In this document: piece by piece, positions 35,594 through 44,433 of the stretch | Numbering within the stretch: position 1 is the first letter of the stretch | How the letters are laid out: the number at the start of each line of letters is the position of its first letter | Origin: CAYUWG01 sp964448285 | GTDB lineage: Bacteria; Bacteroidota; Ignavibacteria; SZUA-365 | Direction of reading: 5' to 3' | DNA: 64,000 bases | Assembly: GCA_964448285.1 (NCBI GenBank) | Contig: CAYUWG010000016.1 | Span: forward strand, 1-64,000 | Position numbers and translations under genes: made by a program | The notes under the pieces: generated by a model | Database searches by the model: none | Told to the model about the DNA's origin: nothing | Seen by the model: only the letters and a program-made list of their open reading frames with translations

Positions 35594-35818
35594 AACGTCA
35601 ATATAAATCACCGAAACGAGTCGTGAATGCCGTGGCTCTTCGAACATTCGCATTGAGGCATACTCCGCGGGGATTTTGAGCGTAACCAAATTTCTCCAAA
35701 CGTGTCTTACCTCTGAGCGTTCTGCTCGTGACTGATTGAAAAAGCATCTTCTCAATACGGTACCTTGAAAAAAGCCGTCATTCATTTTCCGGGATACACT
35801 TCTTCGATGGAGGTTGCG

Positions 35819-37315
35819 ATGATTCATTGCTCCAAACTGCTTCCGGTCATGCTTATGCTTGCACAATCGTTGCTTTCACAGGAAGCATCCAAAACAACCG
35901 GCATAAAGACAAACGATCAATACTGCACCTTCACGCCAAATAATCTCTCGATCGTTCTTTCAAACAACGGGGCTAAGGCCAATTCACGGGCAACCGGCGG
36001 TGGTCCGGGATTAGAGTGGCCTGCGGGTTCAGGAAAGTACGTGGGCTTTCAACTTGGGACTGTTTGGACAGGCCTGGTAGAGAGACTCGTTCACACGGGC
36101 GGTTCTCCATTCCACGCGGGTCTTCAGGCTGGAACAATTAAAAGCGATGGGAAGGCTTCCGATCCATCCGATCCACGATTCCGTATCTATCATATCAAAC
36201 GGGGAGACACGACATCCATCGATTACATTCAATGGCCTGCGAAAGACGGCGCACCTACGAATAAAGAAGGAAGGCCTCTCCTCTTTGGTGACGAGCAAGT
36301 TTGGTACGTCATGAATGACCTCGACTTCAATCGTACAATGAATGTAGAAAGTACGGCGCCCATCGGTATTGAATGTCATGTTTTAGCATGGGGAGTTCGT
36401 AATGGACTATTGAATGACGTTCTCTTCTTCCGCGAGAAGCTGATAAACAGAAGCGACAAAGAGGTCGAATTCTTCCGTCGAGGGCTGTATGTCGATTTTG
36501 ATATTGGAGAAATCGATAACGATATGGCGTCGATAGATACCGGTCTTGGCATTCTTTACACCTACAACGCAACAACCCGTGACAGTGTGTACTCGATCTC
36601 ACCCGCAGCGGGGCTCTTGCTACTCAATCCCTACATAGTTAATGCGTGTGTTATTGATCTTCGCAGTTATATCTCAACATCGTGGCCATCAATAGTGCAC
36701 GCGAAATTCTTGCATATGCTGCAAGGATTATATCGGGATGGGTATCCCATAGTCAATCCTCTTACGAGTCAGAACACTCTGTATTCATTCTCAGGCAATC
36801 CACTCACCGGTGAAGGTTGGTTAATGGCAAAAGGTGATGAAGTTCGCTCCGTGTTGAGTGTCTCACCGAAATCTTTCAAACCGAATGACACACTTGAACT
36901 CGAATATGCCATTATTGTTGGACAAGCATCGGACAATATTCAGAGCGTGAAAAAGGTCCAGCATATCGCGAAGGTGATCCGAACCATATATGGTATCACA
37001 ACGACGACTGTTGGAAATCAGGTCGAAGTTCCAAATACCATTCACCTTGAATCACCATACCCTAACCCCATCCAATTGGGGTCAGCAATACCGGTTACGA
37101 TCCGATACGGCACACCGGAATCCACTACTCTGCGTTTGGAGTTATATGACAATCTCGGGAGATTGGTCGAAAGATTTGCAGAGAACGATGTTCACGCAGG
37201 AATGCAGTCCTTGTACTACTTTCCAAATGAATCGCTCACAACAGGGGTTTACCATCTTGTCCTCAGGACCTATAATCAGGTCAGCAGGCGGCCTCTTATC
37301 ATCACACGGTTTTAA
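35819..37315 (+). CDS. T9SS cargo protein of an unnamed family ('NDQY' family), short member
   Basis: 498 aa from the ATG at 35819, with GGAGG at 5 bases; the frame runs back to 35765 without support. Signal peptide MIHCSKLLPVMLMLAQSLLS. The mature protein opens with IKTNDQYCTFTPNNLSIVLS, then an approximately 350-residue domain with GLEWPAGSGKYVGFQLGTVW, GDEQVWYVMNDLDFNRTMN, and LYVDFDIGEIDNDMASIDTG (Asp-rich, calcium-like). From about 410 a T9SS C-terminal domain: HLESPYPNPIQLGSAIPVTI, LELYDNLGRLVERF, GVYHLVLRT. I do not recognise the N-terminal domain. It shares that domain with the larger protein encoded 4 bp downstream, so the two are tandem paralogues. Confidence 0.82.
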   Translation: MIHCSKLLPVMLMLAQSLLSQEASKTTGIKTNDQYCTFTPNNLSIVLSNNGAKANSRATGGGPGLEWPAGSGKYVGFQLGTVWTGLVERLVHTGGSPFHAGLQAGTIKSDGKASDPSDPRFRIYHIKRGDTTSIDYIQWPAKDGAPTNKEGRPLLFGDEQVWYVMNDLDFNRTMNVESTAPIGIECHVLAWGVRNGLLNDVLFFREKLINRSDKEVEFFRRGLYVDFDIGEIDNDMASIDTGLGILYTYNATTRDSVYSISPAAGLLLLNPYIVNACVIDLRSYISTSWPSIVHAKFLHMLQGLYRDGYPIVNPLTSQNTLYSFSGNPLTGEGWLMAKGDEVRSVLSVSPKSFKPNDTLELEYAIIVGQASDNIQSVKKVQHIAKVIRTIYGITTTTVGNQVEVPNTIHLESPYPNPIQLGSAIPVTIRYGTPESTTLRLELYDNLGRLVERFAENDVHAGMQSLYYFPNESLTTGVYHLVLRTYNQVSRRPLIITRF

Positions 37316-37319
37316 CACA

Positions 37320-40300
37320 ATGAAAACATACTGCATTACCATAGCAATCCTATTCCTTATTTGCTCGCATCGGTTGATATCTCAGGATAACTCGGTACCG
37401 AAGCTCAGTTCAACTCCGACAAAGATACAGACGAACGATCAATACGATTTCATCAGTGTGAACAATGTCCTAATGTGGCTTGCAAACAACGGGAACATGT
37501 GCTACAATCCTACGAAGTCAGGCAATGGATTCATCTGGCCAAAGGAAAGCGGCCTCTCTCTCATCTTCGAAGATGGCCTTGTATGGGGAGGCTCGACCAA
37601 TGGTAAAGTGTATGCCGGCGGTTCAACCTATCGTCAAGGATTGCAGGCAGGGAAAATCCTCCCAAACATCGAAGCCGCTGACCCAACGGATCCGGGCTAT
37701 CGAATCTACAAAGTCAGGAAAGTTGACGCCATTGAGTACGCTCTAATGAGCGAGACGGAAAGAGAGCGCTTGAAGAAGGATTTTATCGATTGGCCGGTAA
37801 ACGATGGAGCACGTTTTATCGACTCAAATCACAATGGCCGTTACGATCCGGATTTCAACTTATGGCTGAGCGATTCTACGCGCTCGGACAAACCATGGTT
37901 CATCGGAGATGAAGTTCTATGGTTTGTCATGAATGACCTCGACTCTGCACGAACAAGGAATCTCTATGGTTCCGAACCATTCGGCGTGGAAGTACAGACT
38001 ATGCTATGGGCGTACAGCAGGCCTGGCGTCTTAAACAATACGGTCTTTGTGAAGCACACGCTCATCAATGAAGGCTGGTATGACTTCGAGAGGATGTACC
38101 TCGGCCTATGGGTAGATCCTGATCTTGGTGATGCGGGCGATGATTTTGTAGGGATCGATACGCTGTTACAAATCGCATATACATACAATGGACTCCCACG
38201 CGATGATGTTTACGGCATCCCACCTGCCATGGGGAATATCTTACTGCAAGGCCCAACTGTCCACGACGCGAATTCCTTTGGCACTGTGAACTTCGAGAAA
38301 AGGCGTTGGTTGAGGAATCTACCGTTCACGTCATTCATTCTATTTGGTCCGGGCGGAGATGCCGTTTATTCGGATCCCCCATTAGGAAATTATCAGGGAA
38401 CATCGGCGTTGTTCAATAATCTTCAAGGTTTCCTATGGAATGGTACACCATTCATTGATCCAACAAACAATATTGTTACGAAGTATGCTCTTGCGGGAAA
38501 TCCAATAAGCCGAACAGGTTGGATTGATGGTATAATTCATGCGCCTAGTGATCGTAGATACATGGCATGCATTGGGCCTTTCATTTTCAATCGAGGTGAT
38601 ACTCAAGAAGTGATTTACGCCAAGTCCGCCACGATCGGTCACGGCAGACTTGAAAGCGTTATTGAATTGAAAAAGGCTGCTCGATCCCTGCATTCTCTCG
38701 CAAGATCGATTTACGACCTTTCATCAATACCTACGCATACGATTGACGTATCCTATCCCGACACTTTAAGTGCAAGAATCTTACTGAACGTTACTGCCAT
38801 CAATGCGTCTTCTATCGAGGGCGTCGTGCGTTCCAGAGAAGGTAAAGATATAGCTCGGTTTCGACTCTATGACGATGGACAACACGGAGATAGTCTCGCA
38901 GGAGACTTTCACTTTGCAGGTGAGTGGGAAACAACAAGGCAGCGAGAAGGCGTGGATTGTTATTTCGTTGTCGATAAAGGGAGCGAGCGAGAAAATGAGT
39001 GGTTTGCCGGTGAGTGCCTCCCACTGAGCGGAATCGTGCAAGTCACTCTCGATAATGTCGAATCGGATCATCTGAACTATGACAATGTCGCCAATCCCAG
39101 TGAGAATATTCGTATTTCAGTCCGAATGGAAAACAAAACATCATTCACCATTGGGCCATTGGAAATCTGGTCACAGGGTTTCGCGCCTGGTACGCCGGAA
39201 TTGATCGTATTCCGTGATTCTATCAATGTGAGCAGCAGCAGCCTTCTGCCATATGATCCTAAGAATCCCTCAACGTATTTCTCTTTCGATGTTCCGTCGA
39301 ATGCTATCCATGACCAAAGATTTCTCTTACCGGTTTCCGTCAGAGATTCATACAATAATCGCTGGTATGATTCTCTGATGCTGACTGTAAAGGATTACGT
39401 GACACCGCCTGTCGATTCACTCGCTATCCATGTGGCCGGTGATGGTTATGGTTCGCTCGGCTGGCGAGTCTCCGACCGTATGTCGCTTCGAGATCATACC
39501 TATCGCATCACCGTACAAGGCAGTGATGATGAAGATAAGAGCGTTTCCATCCATAACCTCAATACTCAACAGACTCTTCTCGCGAGGTACCCGTTACCGG
39601 ATATTTATGCTCATGATATGCCGAGTATCGAAGGTTGGAGGTTGAACCTTGGGACAGTATTTCATACGCGCATAGTTCCGGATGAATCAGTTTACGGCTC
39701 CGTCGTGAGTTCATACTTTCCGCAAGAGCGACTATGGCTCAACGCAGTCGTTAATTGGGAACTTGGTCAGCTCTTCTTTGGCAGTAAACTCGGAATCTTC
39801 GATGCTGTCCCAATAAAGCTCGTGTTCGATCGTAATGGACAAAAAGCGTACAACTACCTGCGTGGTGGTAACCCGAATTATGGCTACCAGGGATACTATG
39901 ACGTTTCAATTCGTGCCTATGACATCAGTGATTCACTGAATCCACGCCAGGTGAATCTTGCGTTCGTTGAACAAATTGGTAGTTCTCAACACAATCACTA
40001 TTGGGATCCTGCTTTTCTTGGGGATCGCGAGTATCTCTTCGTTTTCAACTCGTCCTATCTGGAAACACCAGATCCCTTTTATACATCGAAACGTATTCTC
40101 GCTGACGCCGGTGCGATGGACATCCTCTACTCAGGATGGTTTTATAAGAAGATATCTTCATCGACCTTTGTCGATGGCGATTACTTCCTCATCCTTCCAA
40201 AAATTCCGATCAGTACGCGTGACACTTTCCTCGTTAATCCACTTGGAATGGTCAATGGCGTTTCCAATGAATTCGTCCCTCATCGTGTGAACCTGAGCGC

Positions 40301-40544
40301 TCATCCGAATCCGATCGTTTCTGAATCGATGATAAGCTTTACATTGAGTGAGCATGGCTTTACATCCCTGCGCTTAGTCGATATCCTTGGGAGGCCAATC
40401 GCTACTCTCGTATCATCGTCGCTCGATCCCGGGCAATACAACGTCGTATTGAGTGCAGAAGCCTTGCCATCGAGCGGGACTTTCTACGCTATTCTTACAT
40501 TTAAGAATATCAAGAGCTTCATCGCAATACAAGCATTGAAGTGA
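37320..40544 (+). CDS. T9SS cargo protein of the same 'NDQY' family, long member
   Basis: 1074 aa from the ATG at 37320; the frame extends far upstream to 36990 but that part only shadows the neighbour. Signal peptide MKTYCITIAILFLICSHRLI. The N-terminal 350 residues follow the short member motif by motif: IQTNDQYDFISVNNVLMWLA, GNGFIWPKESGLSLIFEDGL, VLWFVMNDLDSARTRN, LGLWVDPDLGDAGDDFVGID. The central 450 residues contain Ig-like beta segments (RFRLYDDGQHGDSLAGDFHF is a 'choice-of-anchor' style element). A segment LAFVEQIGSSQHNHYWDPAF precedes DREYLFVFNSSYLETPDPFY, then the T9SS tail VNLSAHPNPIVSESMISFTL ... GTFYAILTFKN. Secreted; function unknown. Confidence 0.82.
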   Translation: MKTYCITIAILFLICSHRLISQDNSVPKLSSTPTKIQTNDQYDFISVNNVLMWLANNGNMCYNPTKSGNGFIWPKESGLSLIFEDGLVWGGSTNGKVYAGGSTYRQGLQAGKILPNIEAADPTDPGYRIYKVRKVDAIEYALMSETERERLKKDFIDWPVNDGARFIDSNHNGRYDPDFNLWLSDSTRSDKPWFIGDEVLWFVMNDLDSARTRNLYGSEPFGVEVQTMLWAYSRPGVLNNTVFVKHTLINEGWYDFERMYLGLWVDPDLGDAGDDFVGIDTLLQIAYTYNGLPRDDVYGIPPAMGNILLQGPTVHDANSFGTVNFEKRRWLRNLPFTSFILFGPGGDAVYSDPPLGNYQGTSALFNNLQGFLWNGTPFIDPTNNIVTKYALAGNPISRTGWIDGIIHAPSDRRYMACIGPFIFNRGDTQEVIYAKSATIGHGRLESVIELKKAARSLHSLARSIYDLSSIPTHTIDVSYPDTLSARILLNVTAINASSIEGVVRSREGKDIARFRLYDDGQHGDSLAGDFHFAGEWETTRQREGVDCYFVVDKGSERENEWFAGECLPLSGIVQVTLDNVESDHLNYDNVANPSENIRISVRMENKTSFTIGPLEIWSQGFAPGTPELIVFRDSINVSSSSLLPYDPKNPSTYFSFDVPSNAIHDQRFLLPVSVRDSYNNRWYDSLMLTVKDYVTPPVDSLAIHVAGDGYGSLGWRVSDRMSLRDHTYRITVQGSDDEDKSVSIHNLNTQQTLLARYPLPDIYAHDMPSIEGWRLNLGTVFHTRIVPDESVYGSVVSSYFPQERLWLNAVVNWELGQLFFGSKLGIFDAVPIKLVFDRNGQKAYNYLRGGNPNYGYQGYYDVSIRAYDISDSLNPRQVNLAFVEQIGSSQHNHYWDPAFLGDREYLFVFNSSYLETPDPFYTSKRILADAGAMDILYSGWFYKKISSSTFVDGDYFLILPKIPISTRDTFLVNPLGMVNGVSNEFVPHRVNLSAHPNPIVSESMISFTLSEHGFTSLRLVDILGRPIATLVSSSLDPGQYNVVLSAEALPSSGTFYAILTFKNIKSFIAIQALK

Positions 40545-41083
40545 GACACATCGCACTAAGGGAATATCTCTTCATTTTCAAGTCGTCGTATTCTCAGACA
40601 CCACAATCAATCTACACATCGAAATCGTTGATGGCGGATGCATCGACGATGGACATCATGTACGGGGGATGGTACTATGCACAAGAAGCGAAAACATTCC
40701 ACAATGAGGATGAACTGTACATCCGGCCAGTGATACCAGTGACAAAGCGCGATACATTCTATCTGAACCCCAAGCAGGCGTTCGATCAGCATTTTGCCGA
40801 ACTGTTACCTTCTACTGTTGCTATCAATGCACTTTATCCGAATCCGATCACGAATAATGGAATCTTCACGGTTCGCCTTACAATAGGCGAGCGACAGAGT
40901 ATTCGCACGACTTTATTTGACGTCTTCGGGAGAGTTATCGGTAAACTGTTCGATAAGGAACTTGACCGCGGATCGTGGTCGATTCGATCGAGGCTCCCGA
41001 CTCATACCTCCTCCGGTATTTATCTCCTTCAGATTTCGACCGCGAGGAAGAACATTATTGTGAAAGTCACAGTCACTCGATGA
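40541..41083 (+). pseudogene. Truncated third copy: C-terminal remnant of a 'NDQY'-family T9SS protein
   Basis: A 180-codon open frame beginning right at the stop of the long member (GTG overlapping TGA), with no signal peptide and no ribosome site. It aligns with the last 175 residues of that protein: REYLFIFKSSYSQTPQSIYT versus REYLFVFNSSYLETPDPFYT, then MDIMYGGWYYA versus MDILYSGWFYK, KRDTFYLNP versus TRDTFLVNP, and a complete T9SS tail INALYPNPITNNGIFTVRL ... GIYLLQIST. Over the first 42 residues 25 are identical by eye. The simplest reading is that a third tandem paralogue lost its first 80-90% by deletion. Translation as a free domain is unlikely but the frame is intact, so decay must be recent or the domain selected. 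Confidence 0.75.
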
Positions 41084-41097
41084 CCAGAAAAGAGAAA

Positions 41098-41120
41098 GCC
41101 CGACAACCTGTCGGACTTTT
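41098..41120. terminator. Bidirectional intrinsic terminator
   Basis: Stem ccgaca / tgtcgg (41100-41105 / 41109-41114) with a 3-base loop. On the plus strand it is followed by acttttg, on the minus strand by CTTTCTCTTTTC, so it can end the T9SS gene set from the left and the tRNA-Leu transcript from the right. Confidence 0.7.
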
Positions 41121-41121
41121 G

Positions 41122-41205
41122 TGCCTGGAACAGGAGTCGAACCTGCACGCCCTTACGGACACTACACCCTGAATGTAGCGCGTCTGCCAATTCCGCCATC
41201 CAGGC
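41122..41205 (-). tRNA. tRNA-Leu (anticodon CAG)
   Basis: 84 nt class II tRNA on the minus strand. Acceptor stem GCCTGGA / TCCAGGC plus discriminator A; D-arm with GGCGGAATTGGCAGACGC; anticodon stem CTACA / TGTAG with loop TTCAGGG, so the anticodon is CAG (reads CUG); long variable arm TGTCCGTAAGGGCGT; T-arm GCAGGTTCGACTCCTGT. CCA is not encoded. Long variable arm and A73 confirm leucine. Confidence 0.96.
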
Positions 41206-41307
41206 AAGGCAAGAGCAAATTATCGGCGTCAAGGTGCAAAACCAAATCCACAGCAACGGAGTGCGGAACAAAAAACCTGCAAGCGATGAACCAAAACAGG
41301 CAGTAGT

Positions 41308-41335
41308 TTGACAAACAACAATGCATAGGTATATT
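41308..41335 (+). promoter_or_regulatory. Candidate promoter of the tonB-lipoprotein gene set
   Basis: TTGACA at 41308-41313 and TATATT at 41330-41335 separated by 16 bases, 28 bp before the TonB start. The word TATATTG also precedes the Spy-like gene (32817) and, with TTGCAT 15 bases upstream, the histone H1-like gene (47401), which suggests a local -10 consensus. Confidence 0.6.
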
Positions 41336-41362
41336 GCCATTGCCTATAGAACGGAGGATATC

Positions 41363-42016
41363 ATGCCACTCAGAAAAATTCCGCAAGCCGACATTAAAAG
41401 CAAAAGCCGCCGATACTTTGAGATATCGCTGATCATATCATTGCTGCTCATCATTGCAGCTTTTCGTTTCTTCCCTTCGCTCGAAGGTTCCAGTGGCTCT
41501 ATCGACGTAAAAGAAGAGGTCGTAAAAGTGGAGGATATCGAAAACACCCGCCAGGAAAATCGGCCTCCTCCCCCTCCTCGACCTCCAATCCCCATCGAAG
41601 CACCTTCTACTGAAACGATGCAGGATGTGGATATCTCAAGTGAAATCGATTTGTCGCAACAGATGACCGCCCCACCCGAGCCACCGAAAACAGCCCCCAA
41701 AGAAGATGAAGACGTGTATTTTGAAGCCGTCGAAGATCAACCGACGATCATCGGTGGACTGGATGCAATCAAGAAGTATCTTGTCTATCCGGACCTCGCG
41801 ATTCGTGCAGGGGTTGAAGGCACCGTGACCGTGTTAGCATACGTCGATAGAAACGGGAACGTCACACGCGCCGAGGTCCTGCGTGGCATTGGTGGCGGTT
41901 GTGATGAAGCTGCTGTTGAAGCGGTAAAGAAAGTTAAATTCACTCCTGGAATGCAACGCGGAAAACCGGTGAATGTGAAAGTCGCCGTTCCAGTCCGCTT
42001 CCGTCTCACCAAATAA
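41363..42016 (+). CDS. Energy transducer TonB
   Basis: 217 aa from the ATG at 41363 with GGAGG five bases upstream. One N-terminal membrane anchor (YFEISLIISLLLIIAAFRFF), then an acidic and proline-rich periplasmic spacer (RPPPPPRPPIPIEAP at about residue 68), and a C-terminal TonB domain (IIGGLDAIKKYLVYPDLAIR, GVEGTVTVLAYVDRNGNVTR, CDEAAVEAVKKVKFTPGMQR, GKPVNVKVAVPVRFRL). The 'PxxAxxAGVEGxVxVxxxVDxxGxV' pattern is the typical FCB TonB. Transmits proton-motive energy from ExbBD to outer-membrane transporters; exbB/exbD are not in the window. Confidence 0.92.
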   Translation: MPLRKIPQADIKSKSRRYFEISLIISLLLIIAAFRFFPSLEGSSGSIDVKEEVVKVEDIENTRQENRPPPPPRPPIPIEAPSTETMQDVDISSEIDLSQQMTAPPEPPKTAPKEDEDVYFEAVEDQPTIIGGLDAIKKYLVYPDLAIRAGVEGTVTVLAYVDRNGNVTRAEVLRGIGGGCDEAAVEAVKKVKFTPGMQRGKPVNVKVAVPVRFRLTK

Positions 42017-42033
42017 GAACGAGTATTGCACGC

Positions 42034-42507
42034 ATGATCGCAAGAATATTCCACTCACTCTTCACCGTCATAATTCTCTCTTTCGTCATCACAGGCTGCA
42101 CGTCTGATGCGGTGACGGATTCGCTTTCCGTGCATTTCAGCTCTGCGAGCATCACGACAGAAAAGCAGCAAGGGAAACCTGTCATTGCTGCGAACATGGT
42201 TGTCCGTCTTGTAAACCGAACGGAGCGCGGCATGAATATCGCGTTTATTGAAGGAACGCTCTTCGATGCCTCGACGAATAAGGCTCTCGTTCGGTTTCGA
42301 CCGATCATTCCTGATTCTTATGGATCGATATCGACGGGCCAACTGCTTCCGAAGCAAGTCAAGGATTTTTCGGTTGTCACGCCTTTGGGACTTGATGGAT
42401 CTGAAGCCGTCAATTCCAAATCGGTAATCGTGAAACTTGAAGTGCAAACGACCGACGGCTATCGAACGGAGGTAGTTAGTGCTCCGACATCGATCGTTTC
42501 GAAATAG
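42034..42507 (+). CDS. Putative lipoprotein, first of a tandem related pair
   Basis: 157 aa. MIARIFHSLFTVIILSFVIT followed by GC gives a lipobox (V-I-T-G-C, Cys about 22). The mature part is a single beta-sandwich-like domain with MVVRLVNRTERGMNIAFIEG, LFDASTNKALVRFRPIIPD and QLLPKQVKDFSVVTPLGLD. The next gene encodes a protein with the same layout, so the two look like old tandem duplicates. It lies 17 bp after tonB. Function unknown; an outer-membrane or periplasmic lipoprotein. Confidence 0.7.
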   Translation: MIARIFHSLFTVIILSFVITGCTSDAVTDSLSVHFSSASITTEKQQGKPVIAANMVVRLVNRTERGMNIAFIEGTLFDASTNKALVRFRPIIPDSYGSISTGQLLPKQVKDFSVVTPLGLDGSEAVNSKSVIVKLEVQTTDGYRTEVVSAPTSIVSK

Positions 42508-42970
42508 CTTTCCCATCATCCTTCTTTTTCTTTCCTTCTTTACGCATTGCGGGACACTTCAGGATGTGATCACATCGGAAATTGAAGTCGTCTCCATCAC
42601 GGGTGATGCATGGAATGACTTCATGCCTGGTTCACCACCGAAATTCATATCCGTACTGCAGATCGCATTGCGGAATACGACAACGAAGGACATCGTCCTG
42701 CATGGTGCATCCGGGGCGATTATCGACGATCGTTCAGGCAACCCACTGCGGAAATTTCGTGCGATCATACTCTACGAAGACGTGGAGATGAAGGAAGTAC
42801 GATTACCTCCAGATCGGACTGTTTCGCTGACTGCCAGAACTCCCGAAGCAGTCCTTCCTATTGACCCGGTGCTGTACGGTTCGGTTCGGTTCATGATTGA
42901 GGGAAAGACCTCTCTTGAAAAGAGTTTGATTCTCCGCTCCTCACCGATGGAGCTTTTCGAAACGCAGTAA
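42479..42970 (+). CDS. Putative lipoprotein, second of the pair
   Basis: 163 aa from a GTG at 42479, overlapping the previous gene by 29 bp. Signal MLRHRSFRNSFPIILLFLSF with a following F-T-H-C-G that may serve as lipobox. The domain repeats the neighbour's pattern: LQIALRNTTTKDIVLHGASG, AIIDDRSGNPLRKFRAIILY, VRLPPDRTVSLTARTPEAVL. Function unknown. The overlapped GTG start is chosen because it retains a signal peptide. Confidence 0.65.
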   Translation: MLRHRSFRNSFPIILLFLSFFTHCGTLQDVITSEIEVVSITGDAWNDFMPGSPPKFISVLQIALRNTTTKDIVLHGASGAIIDDRSGNPLRKFRAIILYEDVEMKEVRLPPDRTVSLTARTPEAVLPIDPVLYGSVRFMIEGKTSLEKSLILRSSPMELFETQ

Positions 42971-42973
42971 GTC

Positions 42974-43849
42974 GTGAGAACAGGACTCTACATCGTTATT
43001 CTGTGTTGCACGGGCATCAGCTCCATTCCGGCGCAACAGGGTTCACTCTTGATTGAGGATTACCGATTCGGTTCGTTCCAAAATGCCGTCTCAATCGAAG
43101 TCGATATGGAACAATACGTTTACGTAACTGATGCGACTACTCACACGCTTTCGAAGTTCAAACGTGATGGGACTTTGCTCAAAAAAATTGGAGGTCGGGG
43201 ATGGGATATCAACCAACTCGATACACCGCATGGTGTTGACGTTCGGCTCGGTATCGTGACATACATCGCAGATACACAGAACCATCGCATCGTCCGTTTC
43301 GACAAGGACCTTCATCCTATAGGAACGTTTTCAACACGGAACAACCCTGCGCTGGAATCACATTTCGGTTATCCTCTGGATATCGCCGTCTCAGGATTGG
43401 GTGGGCTATTCATTCTCGATGGAGAAAACAATCGTGTCGTGACAACATCGGGCTTCGCCACAATTGAAGGCTCTTTCGGTGGTGTCGAATCCGGGCCAGG
43501 CCGCTTGAAGAATCCGATTGCGATGGATGTCGATGAAAGTGATTACCTCTATGTCCTTGAATCAGAGCGAGTTGTCGTGTTCGACGGATTTGGAGTATAT
43601 GTGCGCTCATTCGGTGCATCTCATCTTCGCGATGCGCATGGTATCACAGTCCGACAATCGAAATGCTTTGTCATCGACGACATCGGACTCCAAATATTCT
43701 CATCGGATGGCTCGCATCTTCGCTCATATACGCAGGAGGACTTCATTTTTCAGACAGACGCCGGTGATTTTCGTGACGTCACATTTTTTGACTCCGGCCT
43801 ATTGCTTTTGACCTCAAAGAGCGTTATCGTACTGCGCGAATCACAATAG
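42974..43849 (+). CDS. Secreted NHL-repeat (six-bladed propeller) protein
   Basis: 291 aa from a GTG at 42974, 3 bp after the preceding gene. Signal peptide MRTGLYIVILCCTGISSIPA. NHL-type blades: SIEVDMEQYVYVTDATTHTL, HGVDVRLGIVTYIADTQNHR, PLDIAVSGLGGLFILDGENN, PIAMDVDESDYLYVLESERV, HGITVRQSKCFVIDDIGLQI. This pattern (Vxxxx-xVxDxxxxRV) is that of NHL repeats, scaffold propellers in exported or membrane-linked proteins. No T9SS tail, so probably periplasmic. It closes the tonB-lipoprotein operon, which hints at a shared envelope job. Confidence 0.78.
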   Translation: MRTGLYIVILCCTGISSIPAQQGSLLIEDYRFGSFQNAVSIEVDMEQYVYVTDATTHTLSKFKRDGTLLKKIGGRGWDINQLDTPHGVDVRLGIVTYIADTQNHRIVRFDKDLHPIGTFSTRNNPALESHFGYPLDIAVSGLGGLFILDGENNRVVTTSGFATIEGSFGGVESGPGRLKNPIAMDVDESDYLYVLESERVVVFDGFGVYVRSFGASHLRDAHGITVRQSKCFVIDDIGLQIFSSDGSHLRSYTQEDFIFQTDAGDFRDVTFFDSGLLLLTSKSVIVLRESQ

Positions 43850-43877
43850 TTCCTTTAACTCACTTACAGGAGGTTTT

Positions 43878-44300
43878 ATGGCGTATGGGCTTAACAAGGT
43901 AATGCTTATCGGCAATCTGGGATCGGATCCCGAATTGCGTTACACACAAGGTGGGACACCAGTCGCATCGTTTTCTTTAGCAACCAACGAATCCTACAAG
44001 GGTCAGGACGGGAACCTCGTTGAAAAAACGGAATGGCACCGCATTGTCGCCTGGCGAAAAGCCGCCGAAACGATGGCACAGTATCTCAAAAAGGGGAGCA
44101 AGGTCTATGTAGAAGGCAAGCTCCAGACCCGTAGCTGGGATGACAAGGACGGCTCGAAGAAGTACATGACCGAGATTGTTGTGGATACGTTTATGTTTCT
44201 TGATTCTCGCGGAAATGGCGGAGCCGCTGGTGATCACCATGAACACCCACCGATCGAAGCACCCGCACCGCCTGCAACCGACGAAGACCTTCCGTTCTGA
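43878..44300 (+). CDS. ssb: Single-stranded DNA-binding protein
   Basis: 140 aa. OB-fold with LNKVMLIGNLGSDPELRYTQ, ASFSLATNESYKGQDGNLVE, KTEWHRIVAWRKAAETMAQY, LKKGSKVYVEGKLQTRSWDD, then a short disordered linker rich in Pro and Ala and the conserved acidic tip DEDLPF that docks partner proteins. Excellent ribosome site (AGGAGG, 5 bases). A terminator follows directly and then tRNA-Val. Confidence 0.97.
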   Translation: MAYGLNKVMLIGNLGSDPELRYTQGGTPVASFSLATNESYKGQDGNLVEKTEWHRIVAWRKAAETMAQYLKKGSKVYVEGKLQTRSWDDKDGSKKYMTEIVVDTFMFLDSRGNGGAAGDHHEHPPIEAPAPPATDEDLPF

Positions 44301-44327
44301 CGGTGATCTTTGTTTTTCATCTTCCCT

Positions 44328-44349
44328 CGCCTACTTTTGTAGGCGTTTT
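44328..44349 (+). terminator. Intrinsic terminator of ssb
   Basis: Perfect 7 bp stem cgcctac / gtaggcg with a tttt loop, followed by TTTT. The T-run ends at the base before the tRNA-Val gene. Confidence 0.8.
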
Positions 44350-44424
44350 GGACGCTTAGCTCAGTTGGTTTAGAGCGCACGCTTCACACGCGTGAGGTCA
44401 TAGGTTCAAATCCTATAGCGTCCA
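44350..44424 (+). tRNA. tRNA-Val (anticodon CAC)
   Basis: 75 nt. Acceptor GGACGCT / AGCGTCC plus A73; D-arm AGCTCAGTTGGTTTAGAGC; anticodon stem CACGC / GCGTG with loop TTCACAC, anticodon CAC (reads GUG); T-arm ATAGGTTCAAATCCTAT. CCA is not encoded (CACGA follows). Folds without mismatch in the main stems. Confidence 0.96.
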
Positions 44425-44433
44425 CGAAAAATT

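Noticed and set aside
36990..37319. N-terminal extension of the 1074-residue T9SS protein
   Set aside because: Lies in another frame of the upstream gene's sorting domain; the signal peptide and homology start at 37320.
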